Below are positions 1-7,926 of a DNA stretch of 64,000 nt, one piece after another. Every line of letters begins with the position of its first letter. Position 1 is the stretch's first letter. The stretch is from positions 377,317 through 441,316 of the forward strand of contig NZ_KB913024.1 of the NCBI RefSeq assembly GCF_000384035.1. Reading direction: 5' to 3'. Origin of the DNA: Actinopolyspora mortivallis DSM 44261 (GTDB lineage Bacteria; Actinomycetota; Actinomycetes; Mycobacteriales; Pseudonocardiaceae). The notes under the pieces are model-generated. The model saw only the letters and a list, made by a program, of their open reading frames with translations, did no database searches and was not told the origin of the DNA. The position numbers were made by a program, and so were the translations under genes.

Positions 1-587
1 ATCCGTTCGAGTTGGGTGCGCAGCACGGTGCTGCCGCCGATCTCGCGGTGCAGTGCCTCCTCGCCCACGACCAGCCAGAGCCGCGTTGTCTCGTTCTTCA
101 GCAGTGACTCCGCCCTCTTGGCGCGTTCCTCCGCCATGCGATCGACGTCGGCCGGAGCGACTATGACGGCACTGTTCAGTATCGCCTGGGCGTAGTCGAA
201 GGTCTGCACGGTTCCGGGGAACGAGTCCGGGAAGAAGAGCTTGATCTCGGTCGCCGCGGCGATCAGGTTGACGTACTTGGTCGCCCACTCCGGTACCCGT
301 GCCGGTGGCAGTTTGCGTCTGGCCTCGGCGGCGAGTTTGCGGAGCACCTCCGCGCGTTGGTCGTCGACGCCGAAGACGTCGATCGCCTTGGTCAGTTCCC
401 TGTCGGTGAGACTCTTGTCGCCCTGCTCGACCTTCGAGAGTTTGCCCGCGTACCAACCGAGCTCTCTGGTCGCCTCGGATGTGGACAGTCCCTTGTGTTC
501 ACGGGCTTCCCGTAGTTCGGCGCCCAGCAGGATCCGCTGAACCACCGGCCCTGGATCTTCCTCGGTCACGGCAGCAGTCTGTCGCAT
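1..587 (-). CDS. XRE-family regulator with DUF5753 domain (3' end outside window)
   Basis: The frame is open from an ATG at 587 to the window edge, so only the first 195 residues are seen. Residues ~15-75 form a lambda-repressor-type helix-turn-helix (GLSTSEATRELGWYAGKLSKV, in part), and residues ~100 onward match the start of the DUF5753 ligand-like domain (FPGTVQTFDYAQAIL). These regulators are abundant in Streptomyces and Pseudonocardiales and usually act on a small neighbouring gene. The divergent small gene at 727 is the likely partner, sharing the 139-bp gap, which is AT-rich and carries the inverted arms AATTCC and GGAATT. Function beyond DNA binding is unknown. Confidence 0.85.
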   Translation of the reverse strand, partial: MRQTAAVTEEDPGPVVQRILLGAELREAREHKGLSTSEATRELGWYAGKLSKVEQGDKSLTDRELTKAIDVFGVDDQRAEVLRKLAAEARRKLPPARVPEWATKYVNLIAAATEIKLFFPDSFPGTVQTFDYAQAILNSAVIVAPADVDRMAEERAKRAESLLKNETTRLWLVVGEEALHREIGGSTVLRTQLER

Positions 588-726
588 CTCTCTTCTCACT
601 CCCACTGTCCCTCGTACGGAGTAATTCCAAAATTCTGGGTTTTTCCGTCGGAATTTCCGCTGTAACTTGTTTGGCAGTGGCATATGTGGTTGGCATCACA
701 CTATCCGATGGCGATGGGAGGAGATC

Positions 727-1128
727 ATGGCGGTAGTGAGCACCGGGGGTTTCGAGTCCCGAGCGGAGGAAACGGCGGGACACTCCGGCAAAGACGGGCC
801 GGATCAGCGGTTCGAGCATCCGTTGGAGGCGTTGGTGCCTGACCCGGCGGGTTTGGAGCCGTTGGGGGACGAGTCGCGTTTCGTGGAGCTGGTGCGTGAG
901 CTCGTCAGTGAGAACGCTCCTCGGGTGTTCGCGGTGGTGCAGGAGTACGGGCAGCGGGTGGATGCCCGTATCGCCGCGTGGGGGATCGCGTTCGAGGGGC
1001 GTGCCGAGGTCGTGGCCGTGGAGGAGAACCTCCGGATGAGGGTGTCGAGTCCGGAGGTGGCCGTGCGGTTGTTCCACCTCGGCACTCGTGTCCGTGCCCG
1101 GCTGGTGTGGTCGGAACCGGGGGTTTGA
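727..1128 (+). CDS. Small acidic protein of unknown function, divergent from XRE regulator
   Basis: This 133-residue protein is not recognised as a named family. I start it at ATG 727 because GGGAGGAG lies just upstream; the frame is open further upstream without a ribosome site. It has no signal peptide or membrane segment. Residues ~30-75 are acidic, while the last 40 residues alternate hydrophobic and basic positions and look folded (EVAVRLFHLGTRVRARLVW). Divergent small proteins next to DUF5753 regulators are common in actinomycetes and often form a regulator/target pair, which is the inferred role here. A strong hairpin at 1180-1216 ends the transcript. Confidence 0.7.
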   Translation: MAVVSTGGFESRAEETAGHSGKDGPDQRFEHPLEALVPDPAGLEPLGDESRFVELVRELVSENAPRVFAVVQEYGQRVDARIAAWGIAFEGRAEVVAVEENLRMRVSSPEVAVRLFHLGTRVRARLVWSEPGV

Positions 1129-1179
1129 GGCTCTCGACGCTTCCGCGTCGGAACCGAGCAGGTCCGTGGAAAGGAAGAG

Positions 1180-1216
1180 GCCGGGGGCGCCGTCCCGACG
1201 TGGACGGTGCCCCGGC
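1180..1216 (+). terminator. Hairpin terminator after the 727 gene
   Basis: The arms GCCGGGGGCGCCGTCC and GGACGGTGCCCCGGC pair over about 15 bp, with one bulge and one G-T pair, around a 6-nt loop. There is no U-tract, as is common in high-GC actinomycetes. Confidence 0.65.
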
Positions 1217-1270
1217 GCCCCCTATCACTCGGGAGTGGGAGGAGGCTCACAAACCTTTCCGGTCGCTTTC

Positions 1271-1287
1271 CCGACCGAACCGGTCGG
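1271..1287. promoter_or_regulatory. Probable TetR operator
   Basis: A perfect inverted repeat CCGACCG-AAC-CGGTCGG sits 22 bp before the GTG start of the TetR gene at 1310. The size, symmetry and position are those of an autoregulatory TetR operator that would control the regulator and the MmpL exporter together. The assignment is by position only. Confidence 0.6.
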
Positions 1288-1309
1288 TAACTCCGGTAGC
1301 GTCGGTGGC

Positions 1310-1903
1310 GTGACACGACCCTTCCGGGAGCAGGTGGACGAGCAGATCCTCGACCGCGCCGCCGAACTGTTCGCCCAGCACGGATTCGCCCAGACCTCGC
1401 TGAAGGCGCTGGCTGAGGCGGTCGGCCTGTCCAAGGCGGGGCTGCTGCACCACTATCCGAGCAAGGAGGCCATCCACGGGGCCGCGCTGGAGATGGGCAG
1501 CGTCCATGCCCGGCGCGTGCGCGACGACGTCGCCGCGATGCCGCCCGGTCCGAGTCGGGACCTGCGGGTGCTGGAACTGCTGACCGACGTGGCCCTGGAC
1601 CGGCCCGGACTGGTGGCGTTGGCGTTCCGTCCGATCACGGCGCCGAGTGAGCACCCGGCGATGCTCGACGACGAGGAGATGCTTCTCCACGAGATGTTCG
1701 TGCTCGATCCGGACGACCACGACTCGGAACGTCTCGTGCGGATCATCGGAGCGCTGAGCGCGTTGGCCGTGCTCACCCTGACCGCCAACCGCGAAGGCGA
1801 CAAGACCACGTGGCGCCCCAGGATCATCGCCACCTGTTTCGACGCACTCGGCCACTCCCGTGCCGACGTGTCCCCGTCCGGTTCCCGACAGCTGGAGGAC
1901 TGA
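1310..1903 (+). CDS. TetR-family transcriptional regulator
   Basis: The N-terminal ~50 residues are a TetR helix-turn-helix (ILDRAAELFAQHGFAQTSLK, followed by GLSKAGLLHHYPSKEA); the rest is a variable ligand-binding domain. I chose GTG 1310 because it puts the HTH at residues ~10-55, the normal position, and lies just downstream of the palindrome at 1271-1287; the frame itself is open further upstream. Length is 197 residues, usual for the family. The MmpL transporter begins 7 bp after the stop, so the two are an operon and the regulator most likely represses export until a ligand binds. Confidence 0.9.
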   Translation: MTRPFREQVDEQILDRAAELFAQHGFAQTSLKALAEAVGLSKAGLLHHYPSKEAIHGAALEMGSVHARRVRDDVAAMPPGPSRDLRVLELLTDVALDRPGLVALAFRPITAPSEHPAMLDDEEMLLHEMFVLDPDDHDSERLVRIIGALSALAVLTLTANREGDKTTWRPRIIATCFDALGHSRADVSPSGSRQLED

Positions 1904-1910
1904 CTGCTAC

Positions 1911-4100
1911 ATGGCACGCCTGTTATACCGACTGGGACTCGGTGCCCAGCGGCACCGGTTGCTCGTCGTGGTGATCTGGTTGCTGGCGCTCGCGGGTGGT
2001 GGCGTGGGCGCGGCCACACTGTCCGGGCCCACCTCGGACAGCTTCTCCATCCCCGGCCAGGAGTCCACCATCGCCCAGGACAAACTCCAGGAGGAGTTCG
2101 ACACCGGCGGTGGAGCCACGGCCCGGGTGGTGATGCGCGCCCCGGACGGGCAGCAGCTGACCGCCCCCGCCAACGCCGCCGAGGTGAAGAGCCTCGTCGC
2201 CGAGCTGTCCGAGCAGCCCGGCGTGGTCTCGGCCAGCGACCCGCTGAACCCGAACGCCCCGACGGTCAGCCCCGACCAGACCACCGCCTACAGCACGGTC
2301 ACCTACGAGGGCGGCATCGGTGAGGTCACCGAGCAGCAGCGCGAGGCGATCCTGAACACCGTCGAACAGGCCGACGAGGGCCCGTTCACCGTCGAGGTCA
2401 GCGGCCAGGCCGTCACCGAGACCCCCTCCGTCGGAGGCCCGGGGGAGGCGATCGGGGTCATCGCCGCGCTGGTGGTGCTGAGCCTGACCTACGGCTCGCT
2501 GGTCGCCGCGGGAATGAACCTGGTCACCGCCGGTGTCGGGGTGGGCATCGGCACGCTGGGCATCAGCATCGCCACCGGTTTCCTGGAGTTGCAGTCCACC
2601 ACCTCGATCCTGGCCACGATGCTGGGGCTGGCGGTCGGCATCGACTACGCCCTGTTCATCATCAACCGGCACCGCCAGCAACTACGCCAGGGCACCGACG
2701 TCGAGACCTCCGTGGCCACCGCCGTGGGTACGGCGGGCTCGGCGGTGGTGACGGCCGGGATCACCGTGTTCATCGCGCTGGTCGGGCTGTCGGTGGTCGG
2801 CATTCCCTTCCTCACCCAGATGGGTCTCGCGGCGGCTGCGACCATCGTGGTGGCCGTGCTCGTGGCCATCACCCTGGTGCCCGCCGTGCTCAGCTACCTG
2901 GGACGGCTGGTGCTGCCGCGCAGGCAGCGCACCGCCCCCGCCGAAGCCGGCACCTCCTCCGAGCGCGGCGTCTACGCGGGCTGGGTCGGCGCGGTCACCC
3001 GCGGCCGGATTCCGGCGCTGCTGATCTCGCTGGTCGCGCTCGGCGTGGTGGCCGTACCGGCCGCGTCCATGAACACCACCCTGGTGCAGACCCCCTCCGA
3101 GGGCACCACGCAGGCGCGGGCGCAGCAGATGCTGGCCGACAGCTTCGGTGAGGGCGTCAACGGCCCGCTGGTGGCCTACTTCGAGGGGGACGGCGCCCCG
3201 CAGACCGCGCAGCGGGCCAGTGCGGCGATCGCCCAGCTCGACGACGTCGCCACCGTCACCCCGCCCACGCCCAACGCGACGGGCGACGCGGCGATGGTCA
3301 CCGTCATGCCGGAGTCCGGTCCGGCCAGCACGGAGACCGAGCAGCTGGTCGGCGACCTGCGCGAGCAGCTGGCCGACATCGGCGGGGCCGAGAGCTACGT
3401 GACCGGCACCACCGCGGTCAGCGTCGACGTCGCCCACTCGCTGGACCAGGCCCTGCCGATCTACCTCGTGCTGGTCGTGGGGCTGGCGCTGATCCTGCTG
3501 GTGCTGGTGTTCCGCTCGATCCTGGTGCCGCTGGTCGGCGTGCTCGGCTTCCTGCTGACGCTGGGGGCCGCGCTCGGCGCGACCGTGGCGGTGTTCCAGT
3601 GGGGCTGGCTGAGCGAGTTGGTCAACCTCGACGACACCGGCCCGCTGATCAGCCTCACCCCGATCCTGATGATCGGCATCCTGTTCGGCCTGGCGATGGA
3701 CTACCAGATCTTCCTGGTCTCGCGGATGCACGAGGCCTACCACAAGGGCCACGCGCCTCGCGCGGCGATCGTGACCGGATTCCGGCAGGCGGCACCGGTC
3801 GTGGTCGCGGCGGCGCTGATCATGTTCTCGGTGTTCGCCGGGTTCGTCCCGGCGGGCAACGCGACCATCAAGTCCATCGCCTTCGCGCTGGCGGTCGGCA
3901 TCCTGGTGGACGCCTTCGTGGTCCGCATGGTCCTCATGCCGGCGGCGCTGGCACTGCTCGGCAGGGCCGCCTGGTGGCTGCCCGGCTGGCTGCGGTGGTT
4001 GCCCGCCCTCGACGTGGAGGGCACCGCGATCACCGAGGGCGAGGAGGACGACGGCGAGAGCGGCTCCGGCCAGCGGCAGCACGCCGGGGTCGGCTCGTGA
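1911..4100 (+). CDS. MMPL/RND-family membrane transporter
   Basis: This 729-residue protein has the MmpL layout: one N-terminal membrane helix (residues ~15-40), a periplasmic domain, a block of five helices (~185-345), a second periplasmic domain, and a final block of helices (~520-690). Each helix block ends in the conserved A/G-rich segments, such as GLAVGIDYALFIINRHR and LFGLAMDYQIFLVSRMHE, which carry the Asp-Tyr pairs linked to proton relay. Actinobacterial MmpL-like proteins export lipids, siderophores or drugs; the substrate is not predictable here. Start is ATG 1911, 7 bp behind the TetR gene. The C-terminus is acidic and disordered (EEDDGESGSG). Confidence 0.93.
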   Translation: MARLLYRLGLGAQRHRLLVVVIWLLALAGGGVGAATLSGPTSDSFSIPGQESTIAQDKLQEEFDTGGGATARVVMRAPDGQQLTAPANAAEVKSLVAELSEQPGVVSASDPLNPNAPTVSPDQTTAYSTVTYEGGIGEVTEQQREAILNTVEQADEGPFTVEVSGQAVTETPSVGGPGEAIGVIAALVVLSLTYGSLVAAGMNLVTAGVGVGIGTLGISIATGFLELQSTTSILATMLGLAVGIDYALFIINRHRQQLRQGTDVETSVATAVGTAGSAVVTAGITVFIALVGLSVVGIPFLTQMGLAAAATIVVAVLVAITLVPAVLSYLGRLVLPRRQRTAPAEAGTSSERGVYAGWVGAVTRGRIPALLISLVALGVVAVPAASMNTTLVQTPSEGTTQARAQQMLADSFGEGVNGPLVAYFEGDGAPQTAQRASAAIAQLDDVATVTPPTPNATGDAAMVTVMPESGPASTETEQLVGDLREQLADIGGAESYVTGTTAVSVDVAHSLDQALPIYLVLVVGLALILLVLVFRSILVPLVGVLGFLLTLGAALGATVAVFQWGWLSELVNLDDTGPLISLTPILMIGILFGLAMDYQIFLVSRMHEAYHKGHAPRAAIVTGFRQAAPVVVAAALIMFSVFAGFVPAGNATIKSIAFALAVGILVDAFVVRMVLMPAALALLGRAAWWLPGWLRWLPALDVEGTAITEGEEDDGESGSGQRQHAGVGS

Positions 4101-4125
4101 CCCACTGAGCGGTGCGTGAACGGGG

Positions 4126-4161
4126 TGGCCCGGTGCCGGAGGGGGCTTCGGCACCGGGCCA
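4126..4161 (+). terminator. Hairpin terminator after MmpL operon
   Basis: A perfect 13-bp stem TGGCCCGGTGCCG / CGGCACCGGGCCA surrounds a 10-nt loop, 25 bp after the MmpL stop codon. Confidence 0.8.
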
Positions 4162-4304
4162 TCGTGTGTCCGGAGGAGACGGAAGCGAACCTCACCGCAC
4201 CCGCGCGAGCGTCCGCGTGGCCGATTTTGCCCATAACCGACGCGGGCCATCGTGAGTATTTCCGCTCTGTCCGGTTCGCTCCGCGTTCTGGTCGGGTGGC
4301 GGGC

Positions 4305-5219
4305 ATGAACGATCACGATGTCGACGACGACTCCGAGAGACCGAGACCGGCTCCACCGAATCCGGTGGTGACCGCCGCGTTACTGGGGGCCAATCTCGTG
4401 ATGCTCGTCCGCGCGCTGCACCTGCTCTGGCAACGGGACACGGTGTCCGAGACGTTGGCGATGTCGCAGCCCGGCTTCGGCGAGTTGGTCGTGCGCGGAC
4501 TCCTCCACGGTTTCCTCGCCGTGGTGGCGGTGGGGTACCTGTGGTTCACCGTCCGGGTACTGCGGCTGAGCGGGATCGGTCGGCCGGTGCCGAGTGCGCT
4601 GGTGAGTCTCGGTGCGTCCACGGTGCTCGTGTTCTCGGGCAGGGCACTGCTGCGCTCCCTGGTGGACTCGAACGCGGGCTGGTTGACGGAACTGCTGCTG
4701 CTTCCCCCGCTGGCCGCGTTCGGACACGCCCTGGTGGTGGGCCTCGTGCTCCGTGGCAACGGTTCCTCGGACACACCCCGCCCGAGTTCCGGGACGGCGG
4801 TCTTCGGTGCCGGGGTACTGGGGGGCAACCTCGTGCTGGTCACCTGGTCGGTGTGGATGTACTACTGGCTCGCCTGGCTCGGAATCGGCATGTCCGCAGC
4901 CCAGGAACCCGCGAGTCTCATCGTGGCCTTCCACTGTGTGCTCGCCGCGCTCCTGGTGGTGCAGGTGTGGTTTCTGATCCGCATGATTCGACTGCTCCGT
5001 CCCGTCGGTTTCGGTGCGGTGCTGTTGACGGGACTTGCCGTCGCGTTCGTGCTGGCCGTGCTCGCCGGTGTGGCGCTGTGGGTGCTGTGGGGACTGTGGC
5101 AGGTGCTTCTCGGATACGAGGCCCTGGTTCCGCTGCTCGCGCTGCTGGCGGCGGTGAGCTTCGGCGGGATGGCCCGCCTGGCGCACCGGAGAGAAACGGC
5201 GGCGGAAGCGCCCGCCTGA
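4305..5219 (+). CDS. Multi-pass integral membrane protein of unknown function
   Basis: The 304-residue protein has a short acidic, Asp-rich N-terminus (~20 residues) and then eight hydrophobic segments, e.g. VVTAALLGANLVMLV, LLHGFLAVVAVGYLWF and LLTGLAVAFVLAVLAGVALW. The two halves look alike (each starts with a GANL or GGNL motif near LV), which hints at an internal duplication of four-helix units. I do not recognise a family. The ATG at 4305 is taken because it begins just before the first hydrophobic stretch; no strong ribosome site is visible. It stands alone between two terminator hairpins (4126-4161 and 5246-5275), so it is monocistronic. Confidence 0.75.
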   Translation: MNDHDVDDDSERPRPAPPNPVVTAALLGANLVMLVRALHLLWQRDTVSETLAMSQPGFGELVVRGLLHGFLAVVAVGYLWFTVRVLRLSGIGRPVPSALVSLGASTVLVFSGRALLRSLVDSNAGWLTELLLLPPLAAFGHALVVGLVLRGNGSSDTPRPSSGTAVFGAGVLGGNLVLVTWSVWMYYWLAWLGIGMSAAQEPASLIVAFHCVLAALLVVQVWFLIRMIRLLRPVGFGAVLLTGLAVAFVLAVLAGVALWVLWGLWQVLLGYEALVPLLALLAAVSFGGMARLAHRRETAAEAPA

Positions 5220-5245
5220 CACCGCGGTTCGCCCCGACGGCAGGG

Positions 5246-5275
5246 GTGGGAGCTCGGCACGGGACCGGCTCCCAC
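5246..5275 (+). terminator. Hairpin terminator after membrane protein
   Basis: The arms GTGGGAGC and GCTCCCAC flank a 14-nt loop and are followed by TCTTT, 26 bp past the stop codon. Confidence 0.65.
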
Positions 5276-5387
5276 TCTTTCCCTGTTCAACAGTCATACA
5301 CGCGAAGATCACGTTCCTGCTCGTGCAAGGACACGAAAGGACCTCATCCTGGCACGTCGAACGCACGACCCCAGGAGGAGTTTTCGC

Positions 5388-6695
5388 GTGAGTGAGCATC
5401 GTGCCTCTCGGATGACCTCGACCGTGCTGGCCACGGCCCTCGGCGCGTTCTGCGCCGCCGTACCCGCCCAGGCGGACGAGGATCCGCGTGCCGCGTTACC
5501 CGCCGTGACCCCCGAGGCGGAGACCCCCGCCGTCTTCGACGACGAGCGGGGCGGCAACGCCGACGCGGACGACCCCGCCATCTGGCGCGACCCGGCCGAT
5601 CCCGAGCGGAGCCTGGTCGTGGCCACCGCCAAGGAGGGCGGGCTGCGGGTCTACGACCTCCAAGCACGTCCGGTCCAGTCGATCCCCGCACCCCCACCGC
5701 CGGGGCCGGGCGACGCACCCGGGCGTTTCAACAACGTCGACATCGTCGAGGACGTGCGGCTCGGCCGGGAGCCGGCGAACCTCGCCGTGGTCAGCGACCG
5801 CGGCCGGGACCGGCTCCGGATCTACCGCGTCGACCCCCACGCTCCGGAGGGCCCGCTCGTCGACGTCACGGCCGCCGGAGTACCCGCGATCTTCACGGAC
5901 AGCCAGCGGGAGATCAACGAGGAGATGACCGCCTACGGGCTGACCACCTGGACCGACCGGCGCACCGACCGGTCCTACGCCCTGGTCAGTCGCAGCGGGC
6001 GCACCCGGGTCACGTTGCTCGAACTGACGGGCCCCCCCGAGGGCACGGTCGACTACCGCCAGGTCCGTAGCCTGTGGCTGCCGTCGACCTTCCGCCTGCC
6101 GGATGGGTCCTTCTGGAGCCCGTGCACCGACCCGGGGGAGTCGCCGCAGGTCGAGGGCATGGTCGTCGACCCGGCGAACGGGATGCTGTACGCGGCGCAG
6201 GAGACAGTCGGGGTGTGGCGCCTGCGCGCCGACCTCACCGGCAGGCCGAAGCTGGTCGACAGGGTGCGTGAGTTCGGAGTCCCGGGCACCTACGACGCGG
6301 AGACCGACGAGTGTGTGCTGGGTCAGGACCCCGGATTCGGTGGGAAGCACCTGGCCGCCGACGTCGAGGGACTGACGCTGCTGACCGAGTCCGACGGCGA
6401 CGGCTACGTGGTGGCCTCCAGTCAGGGGGACAGCACCTTCGTGCTCTACGACCGCGAACTGGAGGACCACAACGAACACGAGGGAGAATTCCGGGTCACC
6501 GCGGCCTCCCGCACCCTGGACGGCACGCGGGAGACCGACGGGGTGGCGGTGCTCAACGCCGCGCTCGGTGAGTCCTATCCGGACGGTTTGCTGGTGGTCC
6601 AGGACGGCGACGAGACGCCGTCCGAGCCCGCACGGGAGGCCACCAACCTCAAGTTCGTGGACCTCGGCGAGCTCACCGACGAGCTCGACGACTGA
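5388..6695 (+). CDS. Secreted beta-propeller phytase (3-phytase family)
   Basis: The 435-residue protein starts at GTG 5388 behind AGGAGGAG and carries a Sec signal peptide (cut near AQA-DED, about residue 30). The signature NADADDPAIWRDPADPERS, the following GGLRVYDL, RFNNVDIV and the late GVAVLNAALGESYPDGLLVV are those of alkaline calcium-dependent phytases, which release phosphate from phytate outside the cell. The Asp- and Glu-rich loops fit calcium binding. It has its own transcription unit between the hairpins at 5246 and 6704, and may respond to phosphate, but I see no clear PHO box. Confidence 0.9.
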   Translation: MSEHRASRMTSTVLATALGAFCAAVPAQADEDPRAALPAVTPEAETPAVFDDERGGNADADDPAIWRDPADPERSLVVATAKEGGLRVYDLQARPVQSIPAPPPPGPGDAPGRFNNVDIVEDVRLGREPANLAVVSDRGRDRLRIYRVDPHAPEGPLVDVTAAGVPAIFTDSQREINEEMTAYGLTTWTDRRTDRSYALVSRSGRTRVTLLELTGPPEGTVDYRQVRSLWLPSTFRLPDGSFWSPCTDPGESPQVEGMVVDPANGMLYAAQETVGVWRLRADLTGRPKLVDRVREFGVPGTYDAETDECVLGQDPGFGGKHLAADVEGLTLLTESDGDGYVVASSQGDSTFVLYDRELEDHNEHEGEFRVTAASRTLDGTRETDGVAVLNAALGESYPDGLLVVQDGDETPSEPAREATNLKFVDLGELTDELDD

Positions 6696-6703
6696 GCCTC
6701 GCG

Positions 6704-6733
6704 GGCGGGGTCGTGCTCGGCCACGGCCCCGCC
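6704..6733. terminator. Bidirectional terminator between phytase and thioesterase
   Basis: GGCGGGG-T-CGTG and CACG-G-CCCCGCC pair around a 6-nt loop in the 63-bp gap between two convergent genes. Confidence 0.7.
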
Positions 6734-6758
6734 GTTCCGTCCGACGTGGTCGGAGTGG

Positions 6759-7193
6759 CTACAGCTTCCCCACCGCCGCGCGGATCTCCTCGGGAACCGG
6801 GACGGTGTTCCGGCTGACGCGGTCCACGTAGACGTGCACGAACCTGCCCAGCGAGGCGGGCTGTTCGTCGCCGTTGCCGAACACGGCCAGCCCGTAGGTG
6901 ACGCTGGAGTTGCCCAGCCTGCGCAGTCCGATCCCGACCTCGATCCCGTCGGGAAAACTGAGCTCGGCCAGGTAGCGGCAGCCGGTCTCGGCCACCACGC
7001 CGATCGCGGGCAGTTCGCGGATGTCGGTGCCGGTGGCGTGCATCAGCCACCCGTTCACGGCGGTGTCGAACCAGGCGTAGTGCACCACGTTGTTCACGTG
7101 GCCGTAGGCGTCGTTGTCGGACCACCGGGTGGTGATCGGCCACAGTACGGTGAACTCGGAACGCCGCGGTGGTGGGTCGGGAAACTCGGACAC
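6759..7193 (-). CDS. Hotdog-fold acyl-CoA thioesterase (4HBT/YbgC type)
   Basis: The 144-residue protein is a single hotdog domain. The motif TTRWSDNDAYGHVNN near residue 20 carries the Asp (in the DAYGHVNN context) typical of 4-hydroxybenzoyl-CoA thioesterase-like enzymes, which hydrolyse acyl-CoA thioesters in the cytoplasm. Length and motif spacing match the family. The natural substrate cannot be told from sequence. It is a single gene, convergent with the phytase. Confidence 0.9.
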   Translation of the reverse strand: MSEFPDPPPRRSEFTVLWPITTRWSDNDAYGHVNNVVHYAWFDTAVNGWLMHATGTDIRELPAIGVVAETGCRYLAELSFPDGIEVGIGLRRLGNSSVTYGLAVFGNGDEQPASLGRFVHVYVDRVSRNTVPVPEEIRAAVGKL

Positions 7194-7356
7194 GGCGGGA
7201 AGCCTAAGGGATCCGCGGCTCGCGGGGAACGGTTCTCAGGTGGCGGTACCCGACCCGGCCCGGGCGGACTCTTCGTCGGTGGGGCCGGAAGGCCCCCGTG
7301 TCAGGGCTCGTTCGTAAGACCGGTAGGATGTGGCACGTCCGTTCGGGACGCGAGCG

Positions 7357-7428
7357 GCGCGATTAGCTCAGCGGGAGAGCGCTACCTTGACACGGTAGAG
7401 GTCGCTGGTTCGATCCCAGCATCGCGCA
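7357..7428 (+). tRNA. tRNA-Val (anticodon GAC)
   Basis: All four arms fold. The acceptor is GCGCGAT/ATCGCGC, the D-stem GCTC/GAGC, the anticodon stem CTACC/GGTAG around TTGACAC (anticodon GAC at 7389-7391), and the T-arm GCTGG-TTCGATC-CCAGC. The discriminator is A, followed by CC and then G, so the CCA end is not fully encoded. It borders the accessory region to its right. Confidence 0.97.
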
Positions 7429-7641
7429 CCGGATCTTTTCGTGGGACAGCGGCCCAGTACTGCATGTGTTCGGTCAACTCACGCATCGCCGCCGGCGATG
7501 CGGTCTTGGTGACCTGCCGAATGCGGGACAATACCGCTGCTCCAGTTGCGGGACGGACCTCATCGGAGTGGCCCGGTTTGTGGGTTGGGGACCACTACGG
7601 ATTGTGCCGCCAGTTGTCGAGTGCTGCCAGTGGGTGCCGCG
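7429..7641. other. Non-coding or decayed stretch after tRNA-Val
   Basis: No start-to-stop gene is supported. On the minus strand an open frame of about 60 codons (e.g. ...ASPAAMRELTEHMQYWAAVP) reads from near 7610 into the tRNA gene; it has amino-acid use like a real protein but no start and no recognised family. It may be the tail of a lost integrase or other protein, as often found beside tRNA integration sites, but this is conjecture. Confidence 0.3.
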
Positions 7642-7926
7642 TCATCTCCGGATGGCAGGGCGTAACCCCACGTCGTTGGTGCGAACGTGATGCTCAAATC
7701 CTCTGAGCGGACTCCTCTTCCGAAGAATCCACTCGTGCGTGGTGCCTCCGACCGAGGAAGGACTCAGTGCCAACACGGCAACGATTCCCAGTAGCAAGGC
7801 GATGGCGAAGAACGCACGTCCGTAACTCGAAGTGAATCCCTCCGCCGTGGACGGATGGTTCCCGGCCACGACGACGAGCGCGGCGAGGCCGAGAGCGCTC
7901 CCAACCTGCTTGGTGGTGTTCATACT
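7642..7926 (-). pseudogene. C-terminal remnant of an MFS drug exporter
   Basis: Reading left from about 7926, the translation MNTTKQVGSALGLAALVVVA, then a GFTSSYGRAFFAIALLLGIV block, is the usual start of transmembrane helices 13-14 of DHA2/EmrB-type MFS exporters (family form: NTSRQVGGALG...). Everything before this, some 380 residues, is missing: the sequence upstream of 7926 belongs to the oppositely oriented prenyltransferase remnant. The open frame does extend upstream to 8070, but that part is antisense to the prenyltransferase. The gene therefore lost its 5' end by deletion and is non-functional. It may once have exported the product of this cluster. Confidence 0.65.

Noticed and set aside
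2682-4316. 544-codon open frame on the minus strand
   Set aside because: It is antisense to the MmpL gene, with His/Arg/Gly-rich translation typical of GC-rich shadows.
7429-7560. Integrase tail next to tRNA-Val
   Set aside because: The frame has no start or recognisable integrase motif (no R-H-R-Y residues), so it was not called as a gene.
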